Shown: positions 16,135-24,479 of the stretch, in pieces
How the letters are laid out: each line of letters opens with the position of its first letter
Numbering within the stretch: the stretch's first letter is position 1
Notes under the pieces: model-generated
Told to the model about the DNA's origin: nothing
The model's database searches: none
Seen by the model: the letters and a program-made list of their open reading frames with translations, nothing else
Assembly: GCA_964527995.1 (NCBI GenBank)
Contig: CAZGRP010000043.1
Span: 1-34,139, forward strand
DNA: 34,139 nucleotides
Source of the DNA: CAZGRP01 sp964527995
Lineage (GTDB): Bacteria > Zhuqueibacterota > Zhuqueibacteria > Oceanimicrobiales > CAZGRP01
Direction: 5' to 3'
Program-made: the position numbers and the translations under genes

Positions 16135-17625
16135 CTATGCCTCCGCCGCCTCCGTCACCACAGCCGCCTCCGTAGTCCAGAATGGACGCCACTTTTCTTC
16201 AGGAGACGGTGGCGTCATCAGGCTGACGAGGATGAGTGCCAGGATCGAGGCCCCACCGGCAGGATAAATGATGTAGTCGTACTCCCAGTGGGTGATCCCC
16301 ATGGAATTGAGTGCACCGAAAACAAAGGTCACCACCACCCCGGCAGCGATGGAGGCAACGCCGCCCGCAGGAGTGACGCGCCGCCATAAGAATGCCGCCA
16401 GGAGGGCCGGAGTAACAGCCGCGCCCACCATGGTGTACGCGTAGAGTGACATATCCAGGATGCTTTTGAAGAACGTCGAAACCACATAGGCGATGATGGC
16501 CAGAAACACAATGGAGACACGCTGAAAGAGGATGATGGCGCGATCCGAGGCTTCCGGATTGATGAACCTCTGGTAGATGTCCCGCGCCAGGTTTGTGGAA
16601 GGCACCATCAGGAAAGTGTTGGCTGTCGAGAAGATGATGGCCACACCGCCGGCCAAAAGCAGCAATCCAGCAATCAGGGGCAGATTGTACCGCGCCACCT
16701 GCAGAATGATGGTCTCGGTGGCCCGGAAGTCGAAACCACCTGCAGCCCGGAACGAAGGATCGTTCCAGTAGATCCCACTGCCGAAGATCGCGGTCGAATC
16801 GAGCACGGTCTCGATAATGACGACGCCGATCACCATACCCATCACAGCACGACGTGCCGTCCGCTCATCCTTGGCGGAGAAGAACTTCTGGTACATGCTG
16901 CTCTCTCCGAGAAGGAGCAGGAAGGTTGGGAAAAAGAGCCCGAGCGCCGACGCGAACCCTGGCCCACCGAACACCGTGAAATGCTCCGGCGGCAGCGTCG
17001 CGGTCAACTGTGACCAGCCGCCGCCTGCTTTCAGCACCAGCGGCGCGGCGATGAGGATGCTGCCGGTGATCATGATGCCGTTGAAGATGTCGATGGCGAC
17101 GATCGACGTCATGCCGGCGAGGACCGTGTAGAGCACCACAAGCCCGGCGATGATGGCCTGACCCACCATGGGGTCGATCTGGTAGGAGGTTCCCTGGGTG
17201 AGAACGTAGAGCAGCCGGCCGCCGCCGATGAACTGGTAGCTGGCGATGGTGAGATAGGCGATAATGATGGCCAGCGTCCCGAGCAGCCGTGCCGCCGGAT
17301 GGTAGCGCAGCTCGAGGATATCAGGGACGGTGTACTGGGAGATGCGCCGCACCCGCCCGGCAAGGAAATAGACGATGACGATGCCGACCCAGGCCCCTGC
17401 GCTCATCCACAGGGCGGAAAAACCCTCACGAAAGGCACGGCCGGCGCCGCCGAAGAGGCTGCCGGAGCCGATCCAGGTGCACACCAGCGTTCCAGCCAGA
17501 AACCAGGCCGACACTCGCCGACCCGCCACCATGAAGTCTTCCTGGGTCTTGACTCCACGGCTCCGGTAGATGCTGATGCCGATCAGGAACAGCAGATAGA
17601 TGACAACAGCCCAGAGGTAGATCAT
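16135..17625 (-). CDS. Sodium:solute symporter (SSS family)
   Basis: 496 residues with about 12-13 hydrophobic helices. Family motifs: MIYLWAVVIYLLFLIGISI at the N-terminus, KTQEDFMVAGRRVSAWFLAG, WIGSGSLFGGAGRAFREGFS, and LAGGVAIIFSTANTFLMVPS (the Na2-site helix). The start at 17625 is fixed by GGAGGGGCC directly before the ATG; an open frame continuing upstream to 17886 is antisense to the neighbouring gene region and is not part of the protein. The substrate is unknown. Its position beside a dipeptide epimerase and a murein glycosidase makes import of amino acids, sugars or murein fragments plausible (inference). Confidence 0.93.
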   Translation of the reverse strand: MIYLWAVVIYLLFLIGISIYRSRGVKTQEDFMVAGRRVSAWFLAGTLVCTWIGSGSLFGGAGRAFREGFSALWMSAGAWVGIVIVYFLAGRVRRISQYTVPDILELRYHPAARLLGTLAIIIAYLTIASYQFIGGGRLLYVLTQGTSYQIDPMVGQAIIAGLVVLYTVLAGMTSIVAIDIFNGIMITGSILIAAPLVLKAGGGWSQLTATLPPEHFTVFGGPGFASALGLFFPTFLLLLGESSMYQKFFSAKDERTARRAVMGMVIGVVIIETVLDSTAIFGSGIYWNDPSFRAAGGFDFRATETIILQVARYNLPLIAGLLLLAGGVAIIFSTANTFLMVPSTNLARDIYQRFINPEASDRAIILFQRVSIVFLAIIAYVVSTFFKSILDMSLYAYTMVGAAVTPALLAAFLWRRVTPAGGVASIAAGVVVTFVFGALNSMGITHWEYDYIIYPAGGASILALILVSLMTPPSPEEKWRPFWTTEAAVVTEAAEA

Positions 17626-17687
17626 GGCCCCTCCGTCGGTTGATTTGCAAGCGCTCCCGTCAGTGTAAGAAATCCGTGGTCCCTCAG

Positions 17688-18287
17688 TCAGGGCTTGCGC
17701 TGCCCGACTGCCCCCAGGCCCCGGCGCAGTTCTGTGATGAATCTCTCGAAGCCCGCGTCTTGTTTCTCCAAAAGACGGAGATCGATTTCCTGTGCGATTG
17801 TCTCCCCGTATTCTGGACCACCGAACAACGATCCAACCGGCCTCAACGCTTGTCCAAGGATCTGCTTGTAGAAGTCTTTCTTGCACTTGTAGGGTGGCGC
17901 ATCAACGTCGAGTTGACACCCTACGGCTCTTTGGAGTGCGCCAAGATCGAGCAAGTACCACCGCTCGATGTGAGGATCGGGGACGCACGTTACCAGCAGA
18001 GACTCAATAGGGGTTCCGGCAACCCTCTTTTCGATCTCACGCGCTCGCTGGGGTGCTCCTTTGCAGTTTCCGTCAATCGCCACGACGACCAGATCAAACG
18101 ACAACGGAGCTCGCGTGCGTCTCAGGTCCGTCGCAAATTGTCTCAACTCCCGTAAGGCGATGGACCCCCTGCGCGCCGCCCGAACATCGTGGCTGACAGC
18201 CACTCCCTTTTCAGAGGCGATGCGATTGACGAGTCCGACGATGAAGCTCTCCTGAGCTCTGTCCTCCAGAAAATAGAGAACCCTCAT
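17688..18287 (-). CDS. TOPRIM/RloB (DUF4276)-like protein, partner of the AAA ATPase
   Basis: 199 residues from the ATG at 18287, which overlaps the upstream ATPase stop as ATGA, so translation is coupled. Motifs fit a TOPRIM-like nuclease/RloB-type fold: LYFLEDRAQESF at the start (Glu8 in the place of the catalytic Glu; the usual following Gly is Asp here), VVVAIDGNCKG (Asp72, in place of DxD), and VPDPHIERWYL (103-111), the ExW motif typical of RloB/DUF4276 proteins. The C-terminal third is helical and charged. In split OLD-like systems (for example PARIS and AbiL) a protein of this kind is the effector controlled by an ABC-type ATPase. Family placement is by motif only, and enzymatic activity is not shown. 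Confidence 0.65.
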   Translation of the reverse strand: MRVLYFLEDRAQESFIVGLVNRIASEKGVAVSHDVRAARRGSIALRELRQFATDLRRTRAPLSFDLVVVAIDGNCKGAPQRAREIEKRVAGTPIESLLVTCVPDPHIERWYLLDLGALQRAVGCQLDVDAPPYKCKKDFYKQILGQALRPVGSLFGGPEYGETIAQEIDLRLLEKQDAGFERFITELRRGLGAVGQRKP

Positions 18288-19558
18288 CCGCCCAGGTCCC
18301 CCCGCAGCACCCAGTCCGTGAGTGCATGCTCGATCTGAGTTCGTTTGAATAGCGGGCCCAGGTCGGAAAACGGCCGCAACGTTGTGGACACGTCCGGCTT
18401 CCTGCATTCCAACAATTCCGTTGGCGAAAAGTACTCGGCGAAAAGCGGCGAGTGGGTCGTCACGATGACTTGCTTGCCGTATTGATAGGCAGCATTTTTC
18501 AGCAGTTCCGCAATCAGTTGCAGGCGATAGGGATGAACGCCGTTTTCCGGTTCCTCGTATCCTACCAGCACTCCGGCGCTGCTCGGGTGCAGGACCGTCA
18601 GCAGCCCAATGATGCGCAGAGTGCCTTCTGAGATGAGCCTGGCCGAAAAATGGATTCCACTTTCGACGATCGACAACTCCACTCTGCCATCGGGTGTAAG
18701 GTTCACCTTAATGCGCGGACGTGATGGCAGGATCTGCTGCAAAGTGAGGTTGAGGTTTTCGAAGGCGGCAGGATTCTTCTGCTGGAGAGAATACAAGAAC
18801 ACCGGAAGGTTCTCTCCTCGCGGCCCGAGGCCACTAACCTCCGCAAGCGGCACATCCTGCCGCATCAGGGTTCGAGGCTCAAGATAATAAGTGCTCCACT
18901 TCTCCAGTTCACGCCGAAAGGCAACGATATGGGGATAGTGTGGCTCATACAGCGGCGACGACACGATGGTGTGTTCGAGACCGACTTCATGGTATGTCGG
19001 GTGGGCCTGGCCTTCCATACGCAGGTGAAACCGTCCGCCATTGGTACCAACTTTCTCCAGGAAAGGTCGACGGCTCACCTTGGGACCGTCGCCACGACTT
19101 TTCAGAGCCACAAGCTTTTCGTCATAGACACGCAGGTGTCCCGTCGTCGGCAGAATCTCCAGAGTCAGCTTGTACCGCAGGAAGCGTTCCCTGACAAACT
19201 CCCGGCTGTTGCCTCCTTCCAGTCCTTGCCGCTTTATCTGGACGAGGCGGTTTACTTCCGTGACAGTCTCATTCGAAAGCTCGACATCGGCCTCGAACGT
19301 AAATCGGCGCACATCACTGCGCAGAAGCTCCTCGAAGCCACCTTCGCCGTAGAAGAAACTCTCCAATGGCAGTCCCCGGTGGCCATCAAAGGCTTCGCGC
19401 AGGTTCCGTGAGGTGGCGGCTCTCGACAAGACATAGAGGGCGTCGAGGAAATTGCTCTTGCCGGCGGTATTCGGCCCCATGATCACCATCAGGGGCCGCA
19501 GACGTACTTCGACTTCCTTGAAGGACTTATAGCCGCTAATCTTGATCCTGTGTAACAT
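18284..19558 (-). CDS. OLD/ABC-like AAA ATPase (AAA_15/AAA_21 type)
   Basis: 424 residues. The N-terminal beta-strand MLHRIKISGYKSFKEVEVRL and Walker A GPNTAGKS (28-35) are of the SMC/RecF/OLD type. ABC signature SEGTLRI (310-316), Walker B with catalytic Glu VLVGYEEPEN (330-339) and the switch histidine TTHS (367-370) are all intact. Between them is a 270-residue insertion without recognised motifs. The fused TOPRIM domain of single-chain OLD proteins is missing; the next gene supplies a TOPRIM-like partner. AAAGGG lies about eight bases before the ATG. The two-gene layout suggests a toxin/effector-ATPase pair. No promoter could be assigned; upstream lies a repeat-rich spacer containing an assembly gap. 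Confidence 0.85.
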   Translation of the reverse strand: MLHRIKISGYKSFKEVEVRLRPLMVIMGPNTAGKSNFLDALYVLSRAATSRNLREAFDGHRGLPLESFFYGEGGFEELLRSDVRRFTFEADVELSNETVTEVNRLVQIKRQGLEGGNSREFVRERFLRYKLTLEILPTTGHLRVYDEKLVALKSRGDGPKVSRRPFLEKVGTNGGRFHLRMEGQAHPTYHEVGLEHTIVSSPLYEPHYPHIVAFRRELEKWSTYYLEPRTLMRQDVPLAEVSGLGPRGENLPVFLYSLQQKNPAAFENLNLTLQQILPSRPRIKVNLTPDGRVELSIVESGIHFSARLISEGTLRIIGLLTVLHPSSAGVLVGYEEPENGVHPYRLQLIAELLKNAAYQYGKQVIVTTHSPLFAEYFSPTELLECRKPDVSTTLRPFSDLGPLFKRTQIEHALTDWVLRGDLGG

Positions 19559-19656
19559 CGGCCAACCCTTTGTTTATCACGACTCCGAGAAGCGCGTCCA
19601 CGGGCCAGCAGGCAAGATCCTGGAGGAAAAACCGCCTCTTAGGAAAAGCTTCTGCC

Positions 19657-19671
19657 AACCTTTGAAAGGTT
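19657..19671. repeat. Palindrome AACCTTT-G-AAAGGTT upstream of the ATPase
   Basis: A perfect 7-bp palindrome with a one-base centre, 100 bases before the ATPase ATG. The right half is absent from a second copy of the left half at 19972-19983. It may be a dispersed repeat or an operator. Confidence 0.5.
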
Positions 19672-19730
19672 CCCAACCTCTCGATGGTTTTTTGGCCGTC
19701 TGTCTGGTTTTCCGCATAGGGGACCTCGCC

Positions 19731-19940
19731 ACCCGTCTTCCCTACAGGAGCGCGTGCCGCCATGCGACGAACTAACGCGCGGCCANNNNNNNNNNNNNNN
19801 NNNNNNNNNNNNNNNNNNNNNNNNNNNNNNNNNNNNNNNNNNNNNNNNNNNNNNNNNNNNNNNNNNNNNNNNNNNNNNNNNNNNNACCCGTCTTCCCTAC
19901 AGGAGCGCGTGCCGCCATGCGACGAACTAACGCGCGGCCA
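19731..19940. other. Assembly gap: 100 N flanked by identical 55-base copies
   Basis: Bases 19731-19785 and 19886-19940 are identical over 55 bases and border 100 N exactly. This is the mark of two contigs sharing a k-mer-length end that were scaffolded without merging. The real sequence is probably continuous with a single copy, so coordinates downstream may be about 155 too high. Confidence 0.9.
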
Positions 19941-20130
19941 GCGACCGCCCTGAGCCCTCGCGAAAGAGTTTCCAACCTTTGAAGTGACGCCGGTGCGAGG
20001 CCTTCGAAGAAACGCTCGGTGACGTAGGCTGAAGACGTTTTTTTCCGAAAGAACGACGATGGTAGTGACCTCCTCACAAGCAACGTCCTCTCTGCTCTTC
20101 CTCCGCGATCTTTGCGGTTGTTAGAATAAC

Positions 20131-22164
20131 TCACTCCGCCGCGGCCACCTCTTCCCGCTGACTGCTCAGTCTCTTGAACTTCAGCATCTGTTCCTTCAAG
20201 TCCATCGGATACGAGATCGACACGTCCGTGACCTCACCGGCGGCGTTGCGAACCAGCGACAGTTCAGGATAGACGAAAGCAACGTAGTTCGGGTAGCCTA
20301 TGGCCTTGCAGCGCTGCACCACCTGATCGCGCAGCGCCGTGTCGAATTTCACCCCGTACCGGCTGACCAGCTCTTTGGCGGCCTGGTAATCTCCTTCCGC
20401 CTTGATCCGCATCAGCTCCGCCAACAAGGCGCCGACGCCGGCATGCATCGAGTCCAGATTGGTGACCTGAAAATACGCCTTGCCGTCACGCTCCACGGTC
20501 TCGACAGCATGAAAGCGGTCGCGCAGATAGTTGACGATCATGTGAGTGCCGCGCATATGGTCTTCTTCGAAACTGTCCCCCTGCGGCACCCGGCGCAACT
20601 GGATGAGATCACCGCGCACATAGGCACGCATCCCTGCTTCGGCAGCCTCGCGATCGGTGATCACGCCGATCTCCAGCGTCTTCGGGTCGGTCAGGTTCCA
20701 AAGTGCCACCAGATCGGCGCGCGCTTCCTCGATGGTGGAGTAGTACTCGCGTAGATAGTTGGCAGGGTCGCCTTTCAGCTTGTCGCTCACCTTTCCAGAG
20801 GCATGACCCAACACCTCGTGCATGGCCACGATGGCCAGCCGAGCCTGAGCGCCGTACTTGCGGTCGAGCTCGCGCTCGCGAGGATCAAGAATAAACTCCT
20901 GGCCGGCAATTTTGCCTGTGGCCGAATCGCGTGCCTCCATGCCGTTGATCAGCAAAAAGCTTTTGCTGCCGTACTTCTGGCGGATCTCCTGGGCATTGGG
21001 CAGATTGATGCCTGACCAACTGATCGGCCCAGCGTCGCCCGTTTCGCACAACACGTTGATGGCCGTAGCCACGGGGATGTTGAACAACTGCCGCTTGTAA
21101 CGTTCCTGCCACGGCGCCCGGGCTTCATAGTACCCGGCGTTCTCGGCCAGGGCATGCATCATCGCCGTGGTCACCTCATTGCGGAAGCTGACCAGCCCTT
21201 CGTACATTCCCTTTTGGCCGCGGGCATCCTTGTACACTTCGATGAAGCCGTTGATCGTCTCCACTACCGGGTCATTCTGGACCCAGGCGATATTGAACTG
21301 GCGAAAATCTTCAGGATCGCCGGTGCGAAAGTAGCGAATCAGCTTGTCAAGCGCCACGGCCTGCTTACCGCCGGCGTGGGCCTTGGCTTTCTCCAGCCAG
21401 TAGATGACGTTGGAGAGCTCCCTGGCATAGAGTCCGGGAGGGATGCGATCGGTACCGGCGCGGTAGACCAGCTCGGTGATCACACCGTGCACCTTGACCA
21501 TCTTGGAGTTGAGGGGATACTTCTCCGGGTAGGCCTCGGCTTCGGCCAGAGTCACCCCCTCATAGAGGTTGTTGGCGCTGGCCTGCAGGATGTCCGCGCC
21601 CGCTCCCGGGTTCTTGTTGGTTACGGCTGGCTCATACTGGGGGTCGAAGATACTGCGTCGCAGTCGCCCGAGCTTGGCGGCCAGGTCTTCTCCGCGCCGC
21701 AGATCAAAACGGGCACCGTTGCCCTCGGCCAATTCGGCCGCCTGTTGCAGCTCCTCGAAGGTGAAAGAAGGAAGAAACTTGCGGAAGGTGCGGGTGTTGT
21801 AGTGGGCGTTGTGGATCCAGATCAGCTTCGTGTATTCCAGGATCTTTTCCAACACAGCCGGATCGATCCCCTCGCTGTGGGTGATGATCTCCTCCAACAG
21901 GTTGCGGATTTCGAGGGCATAGCGATGCGTCTGGTCGTAGGCGATATCGCGCCCGGCGAGGGCAGCCCGGTAGAGATCGTAGGCCAGCAGCTTGTTCTCC
22001 AGGCTGAGGTTTTTGAACTCGTCGCCGTAGAGTTGCACCACCGCCACGTCGCGCACCTTTTCCAGGAGATACTGCCGTTGCGTTTCCTTCTCCTTCCGGG
22101 TGCAACCCGAAAGCAGCCCGAGAAGGAAGACCAACACCGCTACGTAGGAAATAGACCGGAACAT
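20131..22164 (-). CDS. M49-family (dipeptidyl-peptidase III-like) zinc peptidase lipoprotein
   Basis: 677 residues. The lipoprotein signal MFRSISYVAVLVFLLGLLSGC (lipid cysteine at 21) places it in the envelope, unlike cytosolic eukaryotic DPP III. The M49 zinc motifs are complete: HEVLGH (449-454; the family's HExxGH with an added residue) and EEARAD (479-484) supplying the third ligand. Length matches bacterial M49 enzymes (about 650-700). DPP III removes dipeptides from the N-terminus of short peptides. AGAGGAG lies five bases before the ATG. It follows the CopD-like gene by 52 bases and is probably cotranscribed from the promoter at 22783-22811. Confidence 0.93.
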   Translation of the reverse strand: MFRSISYVAVLVFLLGLLSGCTRKEKETQRQYLLEKVRDVAVVQLYGDEFKNLSLENKLLAYDLYRAALAGRDIAYDQTHRYALEIRNLLEEIITHSEGIDPAVLEKILEYTKLIWIHNAHYNTRTFRKFLPSFTFEELQQAAELAEGNGARFDLRRGEDLAAKLGRLRRSIFDPQYEPAVTNKNPGAGADILQASANNLYEGVTLAEAEAYPEKYPLNSKMVKVHGVITELVYRAGTDRIPPGLYARELSNVIYWLEKAKAHAGGKQAVALDKLIRYFRTGDPEDFRQFNIAWVQNDPVVETINGFIEVYKDARGQKGMYEGLVSFRNEVTTAMMHALAENAGYYEARAPWQERYKRQLFNIPVATAINVLCETGDAGPISWSGINLPNAQEIRQKYGSKSFLLINGMEARDSATGKIAGQEFILDPRERELDRKYGAQARLAIVAMHEVLGHASGKVSDKLKGDPANYLREYYSTIEEARADLVALWNLTDPKTLEIGVITDREAAEAGMRAYVRGDLIQLRRVPQGDSFEEDHMRGTHMIVNYLRDRFHAVETVERDGKAYFQVTNLDSMHAGVGALLAELMRIKAEGDYQAAKELVSRYGVKFDTALRDQVVQRCKAIGYPNYVAFVYPELSLVRNAAGEVTDVSISYPMDLKEQMLKFKRLSSQREEVAAAE

Positions 22165-22216
22165 TTCTTCTCCTCTCTCGTGGATTGAACCCTCACCTCG
22201 GCGGTGATGGTGCCGT

Positions 22217-22717
22217 TCATCGGAAAGCGGCCCAGCGCAGCATCGCCACCAGAAACAGTATCACGAACCCAAGGGCGAGGTTGATGCGAACCAGGGCCGC
22301 CATTTTGGCCTGCAACGCCCCCACTTCCGCTGCAAACCGGTCGTCGTCCTCTGAGCTGGCCATCAGCGCCTGGAAACGCCTGCCGATCCCAAAGCTGAAA
22401 ACCGCCGCTACGACGATCATGCTCAGCACGACGATCATCTTCACACCGAAGACAGTTCCATAGGCGTTGTGGAAGATCATCGGCCAGACGCCGCGCCAGG
22501 TGGCCTTCATGCCGCCGGCCAGCACCAGGAGAACGATGCTGATCCAGACAATACGTGAGAAACTCGCCTGCACCTTTTGCACGAGAGCGTTGCGAGCCTG
22601 TGGCTCGAGGCGACGCAGCGCCGGAGCCAGGATGACAGCGTGGTAGTGGATTCCACCGATCCATATCACCGCGGCGGCCAGATGCAGCCAGTCGACGATC
22701 ACACGCAGAAAACTCAT
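22217..22717 (-). CDS. CopD-like integral membrane protein
   Basis: 166 residues with four hydrophobic segments. The N-terminal VDWLHLAAAVIWIGGIHYHA (His and Trp in the first helix) is the hallmark of the CopD/DUF4149-like family. Further helices are around residues 55-70, 93-115 and 145-162. Some family members are linked to copper import or haem handling; nothing here fixes the function. A consensus-like promoter stands upstream, and the M49 lipoprotein follows. Confidence 0.75.
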   Translation of the reverse strand: MSFLRVIVDWLHLAAAVIWIGGIHYHAVILAPALRRLEPQARNALVQKVQASFSRIVWISIVLLVLAGGMKATWRGVWPMIFHNAYGTVFGVKMIVVLSMIVVAAVFSFGIGRRFQALMASSEDDDRFAAEVGALQAKMAALVRINLALGFVILFLVAMLRWAAFR

Positions 22718-22782
22718 TCTGTCCTCCCTACGGTTTGAAGATTACTCGCTCAAGTCTTTCCAGCCCTGCCCAAAACGCCCCT

Positions 22783-22811
22783 AAAATAGCAAGAAATTCA
22801 GCAAAACACAA
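22783..22811 (-). promoter_or_regulatory. Promoter for the CopD-like and M49 peptidase genes
   Basis: Minus strand: TTGTGT (22811-22806), 17-base spacer, TATTTT (22788-22783), about 65 bases upstream of the CopD-like ATG. Confidence 0.55.
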
Positions 22812-23034
22812 GGAGGCGCAGCAAAAGGGAGAGGGAAAATGCCGGATGGAGAATGGAGCATGGATGATGGGAGACGAGGGAGTTCGGATTTTGGGATCGC
22901 GGATTTCGGAATCCTGGCTGCGGGCCGGGCGAACCGACTGCCGGCAATGGACCCAACTGCAACCCCACCCTTACCCACGGTCCCCAGTCCACCTCATTCC
23001 CATTTCCAAGTTTCTGATCCCTGACACCCGCCTT
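22812..23034. other. Intergenic tract with degenerate simple repeats
   Basis: The spacer contains GGATGGAGAATGGAGCATGG followed by CGGATTTTGGGATCGCGGAT-like text, the kind of decayed 'GGATGATGG / TTCGGATTTCGG' simple repeat seen between genes in many environmental genomes. No gene or terminator was seen. Confidence 0.45.
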
Positions 23035-24465
23035 TTACAGCAGCGGACTCAGCATTCGGCAACTGTTCTCGGCGAGGCGAACGAAAAGGCTCCGGCGGCT
23101 GAATTCCTCCGGCGCGACGATCCGGCTGGCGGAGAGATCGTCCATGAAGACCGCACGGACTCGCTCGGCGAAGGCCTCGCCGTAGACCTGGGCACTGATC
23201 TCAAAACTGTAGGTGAAGCTGCGCATGTCCATGTTGGCTGAGCCGACGATCGTGAGGCGGCGGTCGACAATCACCAACTTGGAGTGCTCGACCCCCGGAA
23301 GGAACTCGTAAATCTTCACCCCGCAGCGCAAGAGATCCTCATAGTAGGAGCGGCCGGCCAGGGTGACGATGAGATGATCGGAACGTCGCGGCACAAGCAA
23401 CCGCACATCCACTCCTCGCAAGGCCGCCGACTGCAACGCCATGAGGATTGAGGCATCCGGAATGAAGTAGGGCGTACACAGGAAAACCTCCTCCGCGGCC
23501 GTGGCGATCGCTGTAAAGAAGGCGGCGTGCGCCGAATCGATCTCCTCGTCCGGTCCGCTGGGAAGGACCTGCACCACGTCCTCGCCGCATCTCTGCGGCT
23601 CGGGAAAATAGTCCGAGCCCAGCAACTGCTCGCCCGTGGCGAAATGCCAATCCTCCGCAAAGACCCATTGCAGCTCGAGGACCGCCGGCCCTTCGATGCG
23701 CAGGTGGGCATCTCGCCAGACGCCAAACCGGCGTGGTGGCGACACGAAGGCCTGGCCGATATTCAGCCCGCCGGTAAAGCCGATGCGACCGTCCACCACC
23801 ATGAGCTTGCGGTGGTTTCTGAGGTTGAGGTGCCACGGCCGCATCAGCAGCCGCGGCGGCAGAAAAGCGCGTACCTGAACGCCGGCCGCTTTGAGCCGCC
23901 CCAGGAACTCCTTGTCCCGATGCAGCGACCATGACCCGAGAGTGTCGTAGAGCAGGTTGACCCGGATCCCCTGCCTCGCTCTGGCGATCAGCAAGTCGGC
24001 GAACCGCTCTCCGGTTGCATCGGGCCGGAAAATGTAGTAGTCCAGGTTGATGTGGTGCGCAGCCTGTCGAATGGCCTCCTCCATCAGACCGTAGGTTTCG
24101 CCGGCATCGATATGGAAAGAGACCTTGTTGCCGACCGTGGCCGGAAACAGACCGAGGCTCGTCGTCAGACGCATGACGGCGCGCTGATCGGCGTGGATCT
24201 CCGCCATGCCGTCGAGGCGCGCCGCTGACCACCTGGCCTGATACTGGCGTACCGACCGGCGGATCTGTTCGTTCGACAGCCAGCGGCGCCGGCGCGAGCG
24301 ATCCACGGGGCGAATCCCAAAGGTGAGGTAAAGCAGGGCGCCGAGGACAGGCAAGAACACCAGCGTCAGAAGCCAGGCCACTGCCGTGGCGGCATCATGG
24401 CGGCGCATCAAGACCACAGGGATGAGAACAAGGGTGAGCAGATAGAGGAACAGCGCAGAACTCAT
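23035..24465 (-). CDS. cls: Cardiolipin synthase (phospholipase D superfamily)
   Basis: 476 residues, the normal ClsA-type length. Two N-terminal transmembrane helices (about 3-20 and 26-48) precede two HKD domains: HRKLMVVD (218-225) with IGFTGGLNIG after it, and HSKLVIVD (394-401) with IVGSANMDMRS after it. The enzyme makes cardiolipin at the inner membrane by transferring a phosphatidyl group between phospholipids. The EEP-family gene ends 14 bases upstream, so the two are cotranscribed; E. coli clsB similarly shares an operon with the EEP protein YbhP. Confidence 0.93.
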   Translation of the reverse strand: MSSALFLYLLTLVLIPVVLMRRHDAATAVAWLLTLVFLPVLGALLYLTFGIRPVDRSRRRRWLSNEQIRRSVRQYQARWSAARLDGMAEIHADQRAVMRLTTSLGLFPATVGNKVSFHIDAGETYGLMEEAIRQAAHHINLDYYIFRPDATGERFADLLIARARQGIRVNLLYDTLGSWSLHRDKEFLGRLKAAGVQVRAFLPPRLLMRPWHLNLRNHRKLMVVDGRIGFTGGLNIGQAFVSPPRRFGVWRDAHLRIEGPAVLELQWVFAEDWHFATGEQLLGSDYFPEPQRCGEDVVQVLPSGPDEEIDSAHAAFFTAIATAAEEVFLCTPYFIPDASILMALQSAALRGVDVRLLVPRRSDHLIVTLAGRSYYEDLLRCGVKIYEFLPGVEHSKLVIVDRRLTIVGSANMDMRSFTYSFEISAQVYGEAFAERVRAVFMDDLSASRIVAPEEFSRRSLFVRLAENSCRMLSPLL

Positions 24466-24479
24466 GCAGTCCTCGCTTC

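Larger units (their letters stand above)
19559..20130. other. Repeat-bearing spacer upstream of the AAA ATPase, containing a gap
   Basis: No gene is recognised. Once the gap duplication is collapsed, a minus-strand frame of about 148 codons (20134 down to 19536) stays open, but its product looks like no known protein and overlaps the ATPase start. The end near 20090-20125 (minus strand: CCGCAAAGATCGCGGAGG and following) resembles degenerate 'cgcaaaga..cgcagaga' intergenic repeats common in environmental genomes. CCAACCTTTGAA occurs twice (19655-19666 and 19972-19983). Confidence 0.5.

Noticed and set aside
19731..19940. 55-base direct repeat as an attachment-site or insertion target duplication
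   Set aside because: The same 55-base length at both 100-N gaps indicates an assembly overlap.
19536..20134. 148-codon minus-strand frame after removing the gap
   Set aside because: It stays open, but the product has no family resemblance, covers repeat-like DNA and overlaps the ATPase start. Long open frames are common in GC-rich DNA.
21154..22188. 344-codon plus-strand frame
   Set aside because: Mirror of the M49 peptidase gene, which carries the zinc motifs.
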